Shown: piece after piece, positions 11,602 through 24,179 of the stretch
How the letters are laid out: each line of letters starts with the position of its first letter
Numbering within the stretch: position 1 is the first letter of the stretch
Source of the DNA: Saururus chinensis
Taxonomy: Eukaryota; Streptophyta; Magnoliopsida; Piperales; Saururaceae
Assembly: GCA_035235625.1 (NCBI GenBank)
Contig: CP141148.1
Span: 37,077,057-37,141,056, forward strand
Direction of reading: 5' to 3'
DNA length: 64,000 nt
Position numbers and translations under genes: made by a program
Notes under the pieces: model-generated
The model's database searches: none
The model's input: the letters and a program-made list of their open reading frames with translations, nothing else
Told to the model about the DNA's origin: nothing

Positions 11602-12785
11602 ACATGTTTCTTGCAAATGCACTATGTGATTTTCTTATCTCTTTTAGCATACCTTGAATCTTGATCTTAGAAATGGTAAAATTTTCTCGGTTTGTACCTT
11701 CTTCCCTCGGTCCCTCCCTCCTTCAATCCATTGGAAGATCTTGTTCCCTTCTCATATTTACAGGAAAAAGATTAGGTGAGTAATCCCATAAATGAGGTAA
11801 AACCGAAGGAATTGATGCTTAACTAAGAGAAAAATATATGCAAAATATCTTCCACTAGAAAGTTTGAGAGAAACTTTTTTTAATGAAAAAAGTGTGAAAA
11901 AATGAAATTGGAAGTATAAGAGGCACTTCACTCTTTTTCAAACAATTAATGAAATCCTTCTTTCATCCTATTTTAATAGATACATGTAAAAAAATAGTAT
12001 TTTATAGGATGATAAAACCCACATCTAAGAAAAGGGGAAATAAGCTTATAATATTATTTTTAGTACCCAATCGCTTAAATTGAACAAAATGGCACTGTTA
12101 GTTTGGAATTAACTTTTTTACTAAATGGAGCTATTAACTTAAGATAGATACAGTAGTTTCCCTTCTCTATGAAAATTTTAAGGAAAAAAAAAAGAAATCT
12201 TAGAAGTGTTCAATCAATTTTCTGGAAATATACGTCACACTGAAGTGGGCAACACAAGCAAGTTTTAACATCTTAGGCTATAAATAAGCAATGAAACCAT
12301 CAGTCTATAAAAAATTTCTGTAAGCAAAAGCTTATGTTGCCCTCATGTTTTGGTTACTATCCAGAAACCTCATGTAATTTGGTTACTATCCAGAAATTAC
12401 TTGGTAATAAGTGACAAGTGAGACTAAGTAAGAAATTACTTCTTATCCCTAGAGTACTTTTCTCAAAAGCTCAAGTCATGGAACACAAAGGACATCTAAG
12501 AACTTGGAGCTCTGATAACATGTCCCAAAAGGCTTGAGTCAATAAGAAATGAAATTTTATTTTTTTATTTTATATTCTAACACTTATTACATGCATGAAG
12601 GCAATCTATTGAAAAATACATGACGCTATGTAAAGGTGGTAGTGGAAGTTACAATACAGGCATACCTATAAGCAGAAATTTGGATGAACCATGCCTAAAT
12701 TAAACTACTGAACTGCAAGCAATGATGTAGAATCAACATCACATGCAAAGAACAATATTGAGCATACATTCTTTAGAAAATAATA

Positions 12786-12984
12786 CTCCCTCCATCCAAA
12801 ATTAATATATCTATTTAACAAAAGAGTGTTTCATATTAATAGCTCTATTTTATTCAATTTAAGTGATTGAGTAATTAAAAAAATGTATTATAAGATTATT
12901 TTTCCTTCTCTTATATGTGGGTTTTACTATTTAATAAAAATTATTATTTTTTCAAATGTAGCTAATAATATGGGACAAAAGGAG
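12786..12984. mobile_element. Stowaway MITE, copy-A specific
   Basis: Ends CTCCCTCCATCC and ...GGAG are inverted, and TA is duplicated on both sides. The paralogous position in copy B (43164-43165) is an empty TA site in matching flanks, so this insertion came after the duplication. Confidence 0.9.
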
Positions 12985-13258
12985 TATAAGTACACGAAGC
13001 ACAAAATTGCAAAACAGTTCATTATATACAAAGTAGACTAACAAAGGGTATCAAAAGTCTAAAAAAGGACATCTACAAGAAACATAACAAAAGGAAAATA
13101 AAGTTCTACTACTATTTCAGTATCCAAAGAAATAAAAGACCCTTAGCGCAATGAAAAGCAAGAACAATAAACTTCCAAAGTCCTATAATAAGGAAATTTT
13201 ATTTCCAAATATCCAAATTCATACTTAAATATTAGTCATAACATCAACCGAAGTTAAA

Positions 13259-13373
13259 CTCCCTGTGTCCCATATTGAAAGTGTCATATTTAGTTTTTCA
13301 AATATACTAAAGTTAGTTTATTTTGAAAACAGTAAAAAAAATAATTAAGACATTTAATATTCGACAAAGAGAA
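13259..13373. mobile_element. Stowaway MITE, decayed, shared with copy B
   Basis: It starts CTCCCTGTGTCCC and contains GTGTCATATTTAG and GACATTTAATAT, as does the MITE at 43435-43567 in the same relative place. It was therefore present before the block was duplicated. Confidence 0.75.
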
Positions 13374-14642
13374 TACAAATTAAAAGGCTAACTAATAGTG
13401 AGGCTTAATGAAATTAACCTCCTGAAACAGTAGCTCAACCAGATCCCATGTGAAGGACTTAAACAAGGAAGACACATGATAATGGGTCAATCTCGATCGG
13501 ATCTCAAAGGCCGCTGCCAACTAACAGCCTCTCAGATGAGACAGAACAGTCCCAGGCTATTAATTTTCAGGTCAACCTTCATGTGGCGTCTTAATTTCAG
13601 TTACAACAAAATCCAATGTTGAAATCCATAAGAAGGGATATTCCCTCACTTCTTTTGTACCGTCATCGTCCTCGATATAGTGTTGCAAGAAGGATGTGCT
13701 CAAGTTTTGGTCGTATTTCACCTTCATTCTCTCGTAACTTCTGAATATATTCCCTTTCGCATATTAATGAAATGGGAGAAATTTTTTAGTGTGCATCCCA
13801 CACCGTGCTGGCCGTGTATTTCGCCATTTACCGTTTGCTGCCTTATGTCCCACAACTATGCTTTGTCATTTCCTTTAGAGTTTTAACCACGTGAGGAACC
13901 CCATCCAGGCTGCAACACGTATCAATTTCCATCATACCCCAGTTTGGGCATGGCTCCGTTCCTAATAATCACAAATCTCAATGGATCAAAATTTACACTT
14001 TTTTATATTTTTATATATTAGGGGATTTTACTTAGCAAAGAAAATATTCTATACTGATTGATTTTGTAACACTTAGCAATAAGGCATGATATCACGTGGT
14101 AAACTTGGCTCGTGAAGCTTCACCACCAGAGGATCAGAACTGGGTGGATCTCCTCGACTCCTTTTTCTTGCCCCATGAGCGAGACATGATATGCTGCTTG
14201 ACTCCATCATATGGCATGATACTAGCAATGGGCGCTTATGACTGTAAAGCGCATACCATCTGGCCACTCGTCTGTGTCGAGTCCTCTTCCTCAATTCTTG
14301 TCAATTCCTACTATAAACAAATTTGGGGAGCTCCCCTCCCAGCAAAAATCAAATTATTCGCCTGGAGGGTGTGCCGGGACATCCTTCCCACAAAGCTCAA
14401 TTTGGCCAAATGTGGTGTGGGGCAAGAGACTAGCTGTGCTGATTGCGGTTCCGCCAGGGAGACTGTGGTGCATGCTATTTGGACCTGCACATTGGTGGAA
14501 AGTGTGTGGATCAATTATCCCTGGCACCAACATCTAATAGCTTTGCCTAAAATTAGGCCTGCGGATGCAATGGGCACCATTTAGGACCTCTCCTCAGCTA
14601 AGGAATGACCTTTGATTAAAACGGGCTGAGGACTTCCTAGAG

Positions 14643-14964
14643 TAGGGATGCTACTCGGGTTGAGTAAATGGTAAACCCGACCCGACCCTAATGGGTCAGG
14701 TTTGGTTTAAAAAAAAAACCCAAATAGCTTATTCGGGTTAGGTTCGGGTTTTAGGTGATCCAACCCGACCTGAATATAAATATAAATAAAATTTTTATAT
14801 TTTTTAATATTATTTTTTAAAAAAATTAAAAAAATATATATTAAAATAATATTTTTTTATTCTATTCGGGTCAAACGGGTCGGGTTCGGGTCATAGTTTT
14901 GTTATATGGTATCGGGTTTGGGTTTGGCAAACCTCGACCTGAACCCAACCCGGCGGCATCACTA
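14643..14964. mobile_element. hAT-type MITE copy 2
   Basis: A 322-bp element starting TAGGGATGCTACTCGGGT and ending GGCGGCATCACTA. It has an 8-bp target duplication TCCTAGAG / TCCTGGAG (7 of 8), CCCGAC-rich arms and an AT-rich centre. Confidence 0.9.
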
Positions 14965-15280
14965 TCCTGGAGGCTTTCTTGTCAGGCAATAAAACAGTGC
15001 AGTTCAATCCCCGACCCCTTGGTATGTCATTCTGGTCTGCCCTGCAGGTTGGTTTCCTAAAGTGCAACTTTGATGGTGCTTCCTTCTGTAAACCTCTGAA
15101 ATCTAGTGCGGGCATTTGAATCTGCAACGCCTTCTTTGGTGTTCTTGCATGTGCTTCAGTTTTGGGTTAGATGGTGGAGACCCAGGCGGCCTTCCATGCT
15201 ATTCATTTTGTTATTGAAGTAGGTTGCAAGGTGGTGTTCGAAGGGGACTGTTTTGGAGGTGGGGAATAGCTTTTCATAAC

Positions 15281-15603
15281 AAGGGGTGTCACTGGGGTCG
15301 GGTAAATGGTAAAACCCGACCCTAATGGGTCGGGTTTGGTTTTTAAAAATTGACTCAAATAGCTATTCGGCTCGGGATAAGATTTTAGGTGATCCACCCG
15401 ACCCGACCCAAACCAAATATAATTATAAATATAAAATTTAAATTTTTTATATATTTTTTAAATATTATTTTTAAAAAAAATTAAAAAATATTTTTAAAAA
15501 TATTTTTTATTCTATTCGGGTCAAATGGGTTGGGTTCGGGTTACATTTTTTTTAAGTGGTATCAGGTTCGGGTTTGTTAAAACCCAACCCTATGGCATCA
15601 CTA
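15281..15603. mobile_element. hAT-type MITE copy 3
   Basis: A 323-bp element with ends AAGGGGTGTCAC and GGCATCACTA. It has a perfect 8-bp target duplication TTCATAAC at 15273-15280 and 15604-15611. Same family as copies 2 and 4. Confidence 0.92.
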
Positions 15604-15954
15604 TTCATAACAAAGGGTGGACTATGCAGATCTTAGTCCCGCTATTTCTGATGTTATGGCCTGCCTGGATGCTCTAGAGGAGTGCTCTTTCATCCAACTT
15701 CACATTGGGGGGAGACAAAGTAGCTCATAGTTTGGCGAGGCATGTCCAGTTTGTTCAGGAAAGGTGAATTTGGAGGGGGGAGGTTCTAGAATTTCTATCT
15801 CTAGCCATGTTGGTAGATAGACCGACTTCCTAATCTTTTCTCCTTCTGTGTTTTGCCTCAGCTTTGCTTTTTCATTTTGTCAGGGATCCTGTTTTGGTTT
15901 CTATTATGTAGTAGAAAATACTCATTTACCCTTTTTTAGCCCCAATTTTCAAGA

Positions 15955-16434
15955 GACTTTTACATGTTTATGTTAGAGAGCTCCAAAAGATGGATGCTCA
16001 TTTTTGTAGTTGATTTATTTTCTTTAACTCAAGTATGTCTTTTACTCGTTATAAGTATTATTTTATACCATAATTTGATGTATTAGGTGAGATAAGAATT
16101 AAAATGTTTACGCTTTCTGGTTTTGTAATTTTGTATAAATTGTAGATTATTATTGAACTTATACTAAGTGAGAAATTTGTATTTAAAATCTATAATCGTA
16201 ACAATTTATTTCATACGTTATTTTTAAATAGTGTCTGAGGATGTTTAATTTGGTCTATGATATTTGATCGAGTAAGCAAAATTTTATATGAAAAATATTA
16301 ATGTGTAATATTTTAATTATAAACTATTTTCATAGGTTTTGTATTTTATTATTTTTCTCAATTTATAGTTGTTATGATACAAAAATTTTTATAAAATTTT
16401 AAAAAATATAATAAAAAAATATCAAACATTACAA
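15955..16434 (+). mobile_element. 3' end fragment of an LTR
   Basis: It ends CATTACA and aligns, inverted, with about 25655-26120 (shared GATGGATGCTC, TTTGATGTATT and AAACTATTTTCA segments). The 5' part of this LTR is missing. The NBS-LRR pseudogene resumes immediately after it. Confidence 0.7.
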
Positions 16435-17311
16435 TTGGTATCAATCTCCACCAAAGGCCTTTTTGCAAAATAAAGTCCGTGCCTCCATCTTTTCGGGCGA
16501 GATTTTCCCTTTTAGGTCCCGAGCAAAACAATTTGACATCATGCATAAGTCCTCCCAAGCACTTTGTAGTCCATACATCGTCTAAAACAACCAGGTAGCG
16601 CTTTTTTTGGCATATAAACATTCAGTCCATCAACCAGCTGGGCGTGGTCCATGTATTCAATTTCTCTAGGAGAATGGCTGTCCTCGGAGCCTACGTAATT
16701 CAGCCTCCTTAGGCTCATGAAGCTAGTGAACATTCTTCTCAAGAAGACAGTTGGTGAAAATGACTGAGACACAGTTATCCATGCAAAGCAGTCGAATCTT
16801 CTTTGCACTTTGTTCATCAGCTCCTGATTGGGCTTCTTAATGCCTATGATGTTGGAATCCTCGGTAAATTGGGGCCCAATTAGTCGTCGAGTATCATATG
16901 AACCACGGGGGCTGGTGACTCTACGGACCAATGATGTCGAAGAGAACACAGTTTCCTCTCTTCAATTCCATGAAGCTCGCTCTTAGATCCTTTTAATTTG
17001 TGTACCAATCCGATCCCGTGCTCTCAACTGCCTGATGAAGCTGGCAAATCTGTAGGTATAGCCGGCAGGCCCCGACTGATGGAGTTGTTTTGGTCCTACT
17101 CGAAGGAGGAACTTATATATCTACCACATTCTCAATATCGTATGCCACATCTCTCACTTGTCTTACCCATTCTTTCACACTTTTGTTGACTTCCATCATC
17201 TCTGTATCTTCCAAGAAGGCCTCTATGCTTCTTAGACTTCTTTCAAATTCGGCTATTTCACGGTGCACCCCACCATATAGCTCCACTTCTTCCTTGACCA
17301 CATTGACTAAG

Positions 17312-17700
17312 TCATTGCAGGTATGATATGTTGATTCAGCTTAAAGCCAATTGGCCAATGCAATAAGCCTGGCATCACTGAAGCAGGTATGGTTAGTTGA
17401 GGTATCCACATCGACAATGATGGTCTACTTATTTGTTTTATTTTTTTTCTGAGCGTTGATGTTGGTGATTGCTTTTAGGAATTTAGGTTGCAAAGATGGC
17501 TCATGGTGATCGCAAAGAGTCACAGAGAACTGAACACTCATGTAGAGGCCACCCCAGACGTCTTAACAGGGATTCCTGTCAAGGTCTAACATATGCATGC
17601 AGGAAATGGCAGCCCATGCTGCGGTGGCTGATCACACCGAAGTGTCTAATGAAAATGATGAAAACAAAAGATGGCAGTAATAAGTAACTAACTAATAGCA
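17312..17700. repeat. duplicated upstream region of the NBS-LRR gene (copy A)
   Basis: The first part (17320-17530) matches 46700-46915 and the second (17530-17700) matches 50200-50400. The two halves are contiguous here, so this shows what the intact gene's upstream region looked like before 3.3 kb of transposon DNA entered it. Confidence 0.8.
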
Positions 17701-18660
17701 GCCTTAATTATATTACTATATAAAATAAATTAAATGATAATAGAACTTTTATTTTTAGACCATTGTACACATGTTTTTTACCGTTAATTCTTATTTTATC
17801 CATATTTTATATATTCACATGTCTTTTAAATCATGTTTGAATCATAATGTGATTTGAGGATATTTTAATAAAGTTATTTAATTAGATTATTTTAGATGGT
17901 TGTCATATGTCAACCAAATACTTGTTGTGGATAGGGCATGGGTCATACTTTTTATTTTATGTTAATTTTAATTCTATAAAGTTATATTTTGCACTCTTGA
18001 ACTCGAATTCATATGTTTTTAGTATTCTTAGAAAGTTTAAACTCTATCAAATGAGATCTCACATGATTATATTTTCTCAAACTTTTTTGTGGGTATCATG
18101 CAATATTACAATAATTCTCAAATGAGATCTCACATGATTATGAACTTTTTATAATTCTTTTTTGCATTCTTGCAATATTACACATGTTCATATTTGTGCA
18201 TTTTTTTATGCCACTGAAAACACCTGACGAGCTCTATCAAATAATTGTTAAACTAGTCCTAACTATGAATAGTGTGCTATGTGGCACAAAGTCCTTCAAC
18301 ATTATTCTCTTTTATGTTCTATGACCTAGTATTTAGCCTAAGAGATTTGGACTCTCAATTGCCTATTACAAGTGTATTTAGGTTAGGACAAAACTTATAA
18401 TTATGTGTGTGTACAATTCATTATGATCCTAAAAGCATACATTGTAACTATATCATGTATAGGATACCTTTGTTCAATATAATACCCATACTAAATACAA
18501 AATACCAAAACATAAATGCAAATGCATTTGAAGATTGATGGAAGAGCTCCTCTTCTCTGTCCCGGTGATTTATAAGCCCCCCCTCACCTTCTTTGTTCTC
18601 TTCTTCCACCACCACTGTGGCTAGTCGACTAGGGTCAGATGGACTTCGTTCAATTCACCC
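17701..18660. other. gene-free AT-rich stretch
   Basis: No gene was recognised. A segment near 18000-18070 (AGTATTCTTAGAAAG, CTCTATCAAATGAGATC) loosely resembles 56250-56320, suggesting a dispersed repeat. From about 18540 to 18660 there is a C/T-rich leader-like run after TTTATAAGCCC, possibly an LTR remnant. Confidence 0.4.
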
Positions 18661-18662
18661 TG

Positions 18663-18826
18663 TGTAACACCCCATATTTTCTAAAGAAAATATTATAATT
18701 ATTTTATATTTTAGACCAATGATAATCATTGACATGTTGATGGAATTACTGATGGAACTCAAAAAAAATTTCTCAATGGACTTATTGATGTGTCCATGAA
18801 GTCATCGATGGCAACTGCATACATGT
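18663..18826 (+). mobile_element. start of an LTR-like element, truncated
   Basis: TGTAACACCCC is a typical start for LTRs of the superfamily seen here. The element is interrupted at 18827 by another LTR. Similar sequence rich in CGATGG/CCAATGG resumes at about 24.8-25.2 kb. No matching right end was found. Confidence 0.4.
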
Positions 18827-19769
18827 TGTCATGCCCCAGCCCTGCGGGGGCTCTAAATTTGATGTTAAACCAGGCCCAGGGTTCAAAAAATACCAAAATA
18901 AAAATTCTTTTACATAACACCAAGATCCTCATTCATGTGCAAGAGCTAAAGTTACCATCGAGCACCAATTTCAAAAAGAATAATAAAATTAATTACTACT
19001 ATTTTTTCAGATCAGACCAACATTGTCATACTATTAGTTGCCTACATACTTACTGAATACCATCACTATTTTTATTCTAATAAGATCAGATCCAGACGTA
19101 ATTTTGCCTAAAACTAAATCCTTTTAACAAGCATAGCATTATACATATATTATGATTAAGTATTTTCCATATGCAATCATATATCATACTCGACATAGAA
19201 ATTAAAAGTGCCGACAAATCAAATAAATCATTCTTTCATGAAATCTGATGAATAAATCACTAAATGGAATAAATTATTTATTCAGAGAGCCATGATACCT
19301 AATGTCTTATCCTCGCCACATAAGCCAAAAGGATAAGAGCTTTCTTATAACACTCCACACTTGCCTACACCAGAACCGATTATTTATCTCGATGGGTATC
19401 CTTATTTAAATCCGTGATACCTAACAGCTTACCCCCGCAATCATAGGACCATGGATGCCACAAGAAATTAAGTTTTCCCATGATGCTCCACACTTATATA
19501 TGTTAGAACCAATTATTTTTCTTAATAGGTATCCAGACTTGATAGCTTTTAGGTTTTATACCAAATAACCAGCCTTTAAATCCAATAATTCAAAATCCAA
19601 AATACATGGGTCTCAGACCCAAAATTGATAGGGAATTCATCAATCAATTATATCATTCAGCATAGCATACGTTAAGTCAGCTATAAATATATGCATTCAC
19701 AAACATGCATTAGAATAATAAAGTTGCAACTACTTACTCCCCTGAGATTTTCAAAGTTAGCAGTAGTCG

Positions 19770-20278
19770 GAGTCATCCTTCCTTAAAGGCATCCACCCTT
19801 GAATGATTCTTTCGTTGTGACCCAAAGGTGACAGACATAACCACCCCTTTCTTGGGATTATTTCCTTCATTTCGAGCCAAAGGTCGCAGATAAAGCCTCA
19901 TCTTACCCGGGAACATTTCTCTTATTGCGACCCGAAGGCCACGAACAAAGCTTCCCCTTACCTAGGAAATTTTCTCTCATTGTGGCCCAAAGACCGTAGA
20001 TAGAGCCTCTCCTCACTCAAGAGCATTTCTCCCATTACAGCCCGAAGGCTACGAGCAGAACCTCCCCTTACCCGGGAATATTTCTTTCAATGAGGTTCGA
20101 AAGCCGCGGACATAGCCTCCCCTTACCCAGGAACATTTTCCTCATTGTGGACTAAAGGATGCAAATAGAGCCTCCTCTTACCCGGTAACATTTCTTTTAT
20201 TACAACCTAAAGTCCACGAACAAAGCCTTCCCTTACTCGGGAATATTTATCTTATTGCAACTAAAAGGGTGCAGACAA
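19770..20278. repeat. tandem array, about 55-60 bp period
   Basis: Diverged units contain a CCCGAAGGCCACGA-like segment, then AGCCTCCCCTTACC and GGGAACATTTCTC. At least eight units are visible. The array is interrupted at 20279 by a nested LTR, and three or so units follow at 23788-23975. Confidence 0.85.
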
Positions 20279-23200
20279 TGTAACATCTGAGAATTTTCTA
20301 AATTTCTAAAGTTAACCATGTAAACATTTAGGTATTTGACCCTTTAACCCTCTCATGAGAATAACTTACTCAATAGTTGGAATTGGTGGCTGAGACCTAT
20401 ACGGATGAAAATTAAACAAAAAAAGATCAAAATGCCACTAAGAATGCATGAATCGGAGTTCAAATGAAGAAGATATAACCATTCAAAGTTGAGCAAAACG
20501 CGCATAGCATGTTTACCTAAATTACTCATAAATTGTTTGTTTAAATCCCTATACGGGTTCGATTAACTAAAGTGATAGAAATTATTTTTGAGGGGCCCAA
20601 TTAGGTTGCCAAGTGAGGAGGTTTTAACCCAACTTCTAAGGGGATTAGGAACCCTAATCCCCATGCTTATAAATAGATATTTAGGGCTTATTGTGAGGAG
20701 GACTTTTTGGCCTAGAAGGGAAAGATGGAGCCATCAATGGTGGAGCATTTTTGGCATGTCAAAACGGCAATGGAGCCAAGGAAGAATGTGCATGAAGTTC
20801 AAAGTTTGACGAGCTAAGTTGCACAATATCTTAAAATATTTTTATAATCGTATGTAAGTGAGCATGTAACGAAAAAATATTTGCCCAATGTTTTGAACGG
20901 GCATTATTTTGCTGGCAACAAGGACATTATACATCAATCAACCAAGGTGATTACTCGGCACAGCGGCATCACCGGAGGCCCAGAGTTCTTCTACTGCAAC
21001 CACTTTCTATCTGGGGGAGTGGAGGGCCAGGCCCCAGGAGGCTACTACAAAGGCTGTTTGGTTAGGTATAGTGCAAATTGTGATAGTGCAAAAATGGAAA
21101 AATAGAGGTTTGGGGCTCGGGAGGGAAGCAGGACAGTCATCTATTGACGACAATGAATCGGATATGCCCTATCCCAATCCTGGCCATGGCGGCCACTACA
21201 CTTGCTGACAGTTCTACTCGCGGGCGAAGATGAGCAAGACTACCTGTGGCCTTAACATTGGTCAGCAAACATTGGACAGAAGGGAGGTTGGGTCCTTCAA
21301 GTTTGCTGTTTGGAGGAGATCCAACCAGATTTGGTCTTACGTGTAGTCGTGGCAGACATTGTGCTTACCAGCGGTAGGAAATTTTGGCCATCTCATGGGT
21401 GATTTTTAGAATCTACAGATGGGCGTCGCACCAGTCAATGGCATCGGATCCGGTTGTTTTCCCCTACTAGAATTCTTCCATAGATGGCTAAAGGGCCAAG
21501 CCAGCAATGGTTGGATTCAATCCGTAAGCGACCACTAGCAACCGTGCAGGCTTCTCCACTAGGAAGATGACCTGCAAGCAGGTCTATGGGTCTGGCCTGA
21601 TTCCTGGTGGGAACTGCAAACCCCACCAGGGTTTAATACAAAAAAAAAGGGAAATGAAACTGTTCCGATGGGTATAAGTGCCCAAAAAATTCTAGAAATT
21701 ACTAATGTATCTAGAGAGGGGTGGGAGTGTCCTGACCTAGTTTCAGAGCAAGGAAAAAACTCAATGCTTATAAAATGACCCTTTTACTTTAGAAATTAAA
21801 TTATTGTGTAATATTCACTTACCCGACTTAGGAGCTCTGGTTCAGGGGCCTGAGTGAACTTCAAATTTGGGAAATTTTCTAGTGAAAGTTTAATGCATAC
21901 CCTAAATATAGACCAAACCTCATAGTAAAGAAAAATCCCAGTGAGTGAATAATTGATCATTTTACCCCTAGGATTAAGGGTAAACCGTTAAGTGAACAAG
22001 GGTCGGTTCAATGGGTTTATGGCCCCATTAAACGGAAAGAAAATTGCCTTAGGTCCATAAAGTTAAGGAGTATGCCTGAGATTAGTTTTGGAAGGAAGTC
22101 CTAAACAAAATAATAAAAATACCCCTATGAGCATACCAGCCCGTAATCACATGAATAGAATTAACAGGCTAATTTGAGATTGGAACCTTTTGAGAGGTCA
22201 AAGACTTACCCAGAACAAAGAGGACCATGTCCAATATAGGATAATTACCTTAATGACTTAGGTGTATGATGACCCATTTTAATAGAAGTTTAATCAACTA
22301 ACCTAAAGAGGGTTAGGGCATAAGAGCGCGAACATTTTTAATATCATTATTGAGTTTGATTCTTGATATTACAATCTACTTGGACCTGTGAGGATTTGTA
22401 TTATTTATGTTATTTGTTGTTTTAATTTTTGCTATAGATATTGTGATAGTAATTTATCACTATCTTAACATTATTGAAAGAATAATTAATGGTGGGTTTA
22501 GACAGCTTTAGATTAGGTGAGAACACCTAATTTTGATTAAGACTAAAATACCCTTAGAGGGGTCTAGGACTAGTTCATAGAGTAAACAAGGACTTTTACC
22601 TAATGATTTGCTTGGTTAATGAATTTATGGCAGTTTTGAGTTTTGACCCTAGTCTAGATGGGACTGATAGGGTTTAGAATAGTCAATCAAAATCTTTTCT
22701 TATTGACAAACAAGATAGGGTTTAGAATGGTTTTTCTGAGTCTTTGCTATATTGAGGAGCTATTGACTTGACCGTGTAGTTGAACCACCCCATTGGAGGG
22801 AGCTCTGCATGATCTATTGAGGATTGTTTAGTGTACATGCATTTGGATTAACTGGCATCCTGCTTGGTTGGCTTCTCTCGCCACTCTTGTTCAGGTGCAG
22901 TTATGGGTCATGCCCTTCTACTCCATTTAGGTTCTTATGGGCTAGGTTAGGTGATAGTGCTTCCTGGTGGATTACCTGGTCACACTATGGATTGTTCCCT
23001 TTGGAGAAAGGTCTATGGTGGTTATATCATTTGTCACTTAAGTTGATATTTGATGAGTTTGCCTGTCTTTAATATTAGAAGAGGATATTAATTATCGAAT
23101 AATGGTTCAAGAGATAATTAATAATATTATTTGTTATTGCTTGTTTAATTAGAATAAGTGGAACGATTAAATAACTTGCATAAAATATGGGTTGATTAAA

Positions 23201-23787
23201 AATAAACATTACATGTTGGATGTTGTGCTTGTTAAGATACTATAGTGTTTAGGCAAAACTATGTCTAGATCTAATCTTGTTAAAAATATTGGAGATGTTG
23301 TCAGATAAGTACATAGGCAACTAATATCGGGTGATGTTGGCCCGATCTGAAAAATATTAATAAAATCTTTTATTCCTTAGGAAACTCTTCTCCTGAAGGT
23401 AGAGAGGTTCTGTTGTTGTTGTTGTTTAGTTAATTGGCTTGGTTGGTTGCACGTTCTCCAGGCGATAACAAGTGAGACTAAGATTGACGAGCACAGGATG
23501 TAGTTCCTCATTTCTGCAATTTTGGAATGTAAGTATATCTTTGGCGTGAGAGTCAACTTAGTTATTTATTTTCAAATGGACGGTGGACTTGTACTTAGAT
23601 GGATAGGCTATTCTTTTTTTATTTTTGAGACGTATAATGATAATATTTGTATTTGTGAACCCCATTTATCATGTTCGAGATATTTAATTGGAGGATTTGT
23701 TGTGTATTTATGAAAGAAAAAAAATTCCTCATGATTTATCGTGTGTCCTTTATTGAAAAGGGTTTTAAAAATCCGATTTGTGATACA
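20279..23787 (+). mobile_element. nested large LTR, plus orientation
   Basis: It starts TGTAACATCTGAG immediately after GACAA within a tandem-repeat unit, and the unit resumes at CAAAGCCTCCCC after about 23783-23787. The right terminus is decayed (GATACAA), so the boundary is good to a few bases only. A TATA box lies at 20668. The segment 23225-23380 is the inverted homologue of 18980-19140 in the surrounding LTR. No gag or pol motif was seen inside. Confidence 0.65.
20668..20676 (+). promoter_or_regulatory. LTR TATA box
   Basis: TATAAATAG about 390 bp from the start of the nested LTR, the spacing expected for a U3 promoter. Confidence 0.55.
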
Positions 23788-23975
23788 AAGCCTCCCCTTC
23801 CATGGGACCATTTCACTCATTGCAGTCCCAAGGCCATGGAAAGAGCCTCGCCTTACCTGAGAACATTTCTCTTATTGTGATCGAACGGCTCTGCCCATTA
23901 GCTTGGAACATTTCTTGCATTCCAGCTTGAAGACCGCAGACAAATCCTCCCCTCACCCGAGACATTCTCCTCTAT
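23788..23975. repeat. continuation of the 55-60 bp tandem array
   Basis: Units such as AGCCTCGCCTTACC then GAGAACATTTCTC match those at 19770-20278. They are separated from them by the nested LTR. Confidence 0.8.
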
Positions 23976-24179
23976 AGAAAAGTTATCTCTTGAAACTAAC
24001 CCTCCATGACATAGAGCACCTTCACGATTTAGCTAGGTTCACCTTTTGAATGGCTTAAAAATATGTAAGAAATGAAGGAGAGAAGGTCCAAAGACAGGCA
24101 AAATTAGAGAGGAATAGGGGAGGGAGCATCAAAATGAAGTGGGAATGTGTGCCTCTCAAATGGGAGACCCCCCCATCCC

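Larger units (their letters stand above)
11607..13641. repeat. duplicated 3' flank of the NBS-LRR gene (copy A)
   Basis: From about 12310 on this aligns with 42630-43820 in the same order, including the segments around CTCATGTTTTGGTTAC, CATGAAGGCAATC and AACAATATTGAGCATACATT. No coding frame is seen. It carries one Stowaway insertion that copy B lacks (12786) and one that both copies share (13259). Confidence 0.8.
14096..15775 (+). pseudogene. LINE-type reverse-transcriptase zinc-binding and RNase H fragment
   Basis: The 14096-14584 frame shows a zinc-binding domain of the zf-RVT kind: KIKLFAWRVCRDILPTKLNL, then C-x2-C in SCADCGSARETVVHAIW. After the first MITE, about 15055-15240 reads LKCNFDGASF, then AFHAIHFVIEVGCKVVFEGD, an RNase H fold of the type at the 3' end of plant LINEs. 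Two hAT MITEs split it, and stops are present. The upstream reverse transcriptase and endonuclease are absent, as in a 5'-truncated LINE copy. It lies within the NBS-LRR pseudogene on the opposite strand. Confidence 0.8.
13642..17311 (-). pseudogene. CC-NBS-LRR resistance gene, pseudogene (copy A)
   Basis: Two parts match the intact gene at 43820-46558. Part 13642-13998 matches its C-terminus, and 16436-17311 matches its coiled-coil and NB-ARC regions. Visible remnants include FERSLRSIEAFLEDTE, WVRQVRDVAYDIENVVD, DCFAWITVSQSFSPT and RYLVVLDDVWT. The leucine-rich repeats are absent, and a 2.4-kb stretch of LINE, MITE and LTR sequence lies in their place. The start codon region is deleted, and about 33 codons that include the P-loop (GMGGLGKTT in the intact copy) are lost cleanly in frame. 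Frameshifts occur near kinase-2. It cannot encode a working receptor. Confidence 0.9.

Noticed and set aside
20588-21626. Short frames after the LTR TATA box as a gene
   Set aside because: No start context, motifs or conservation. They sit in the leader of an LTR.
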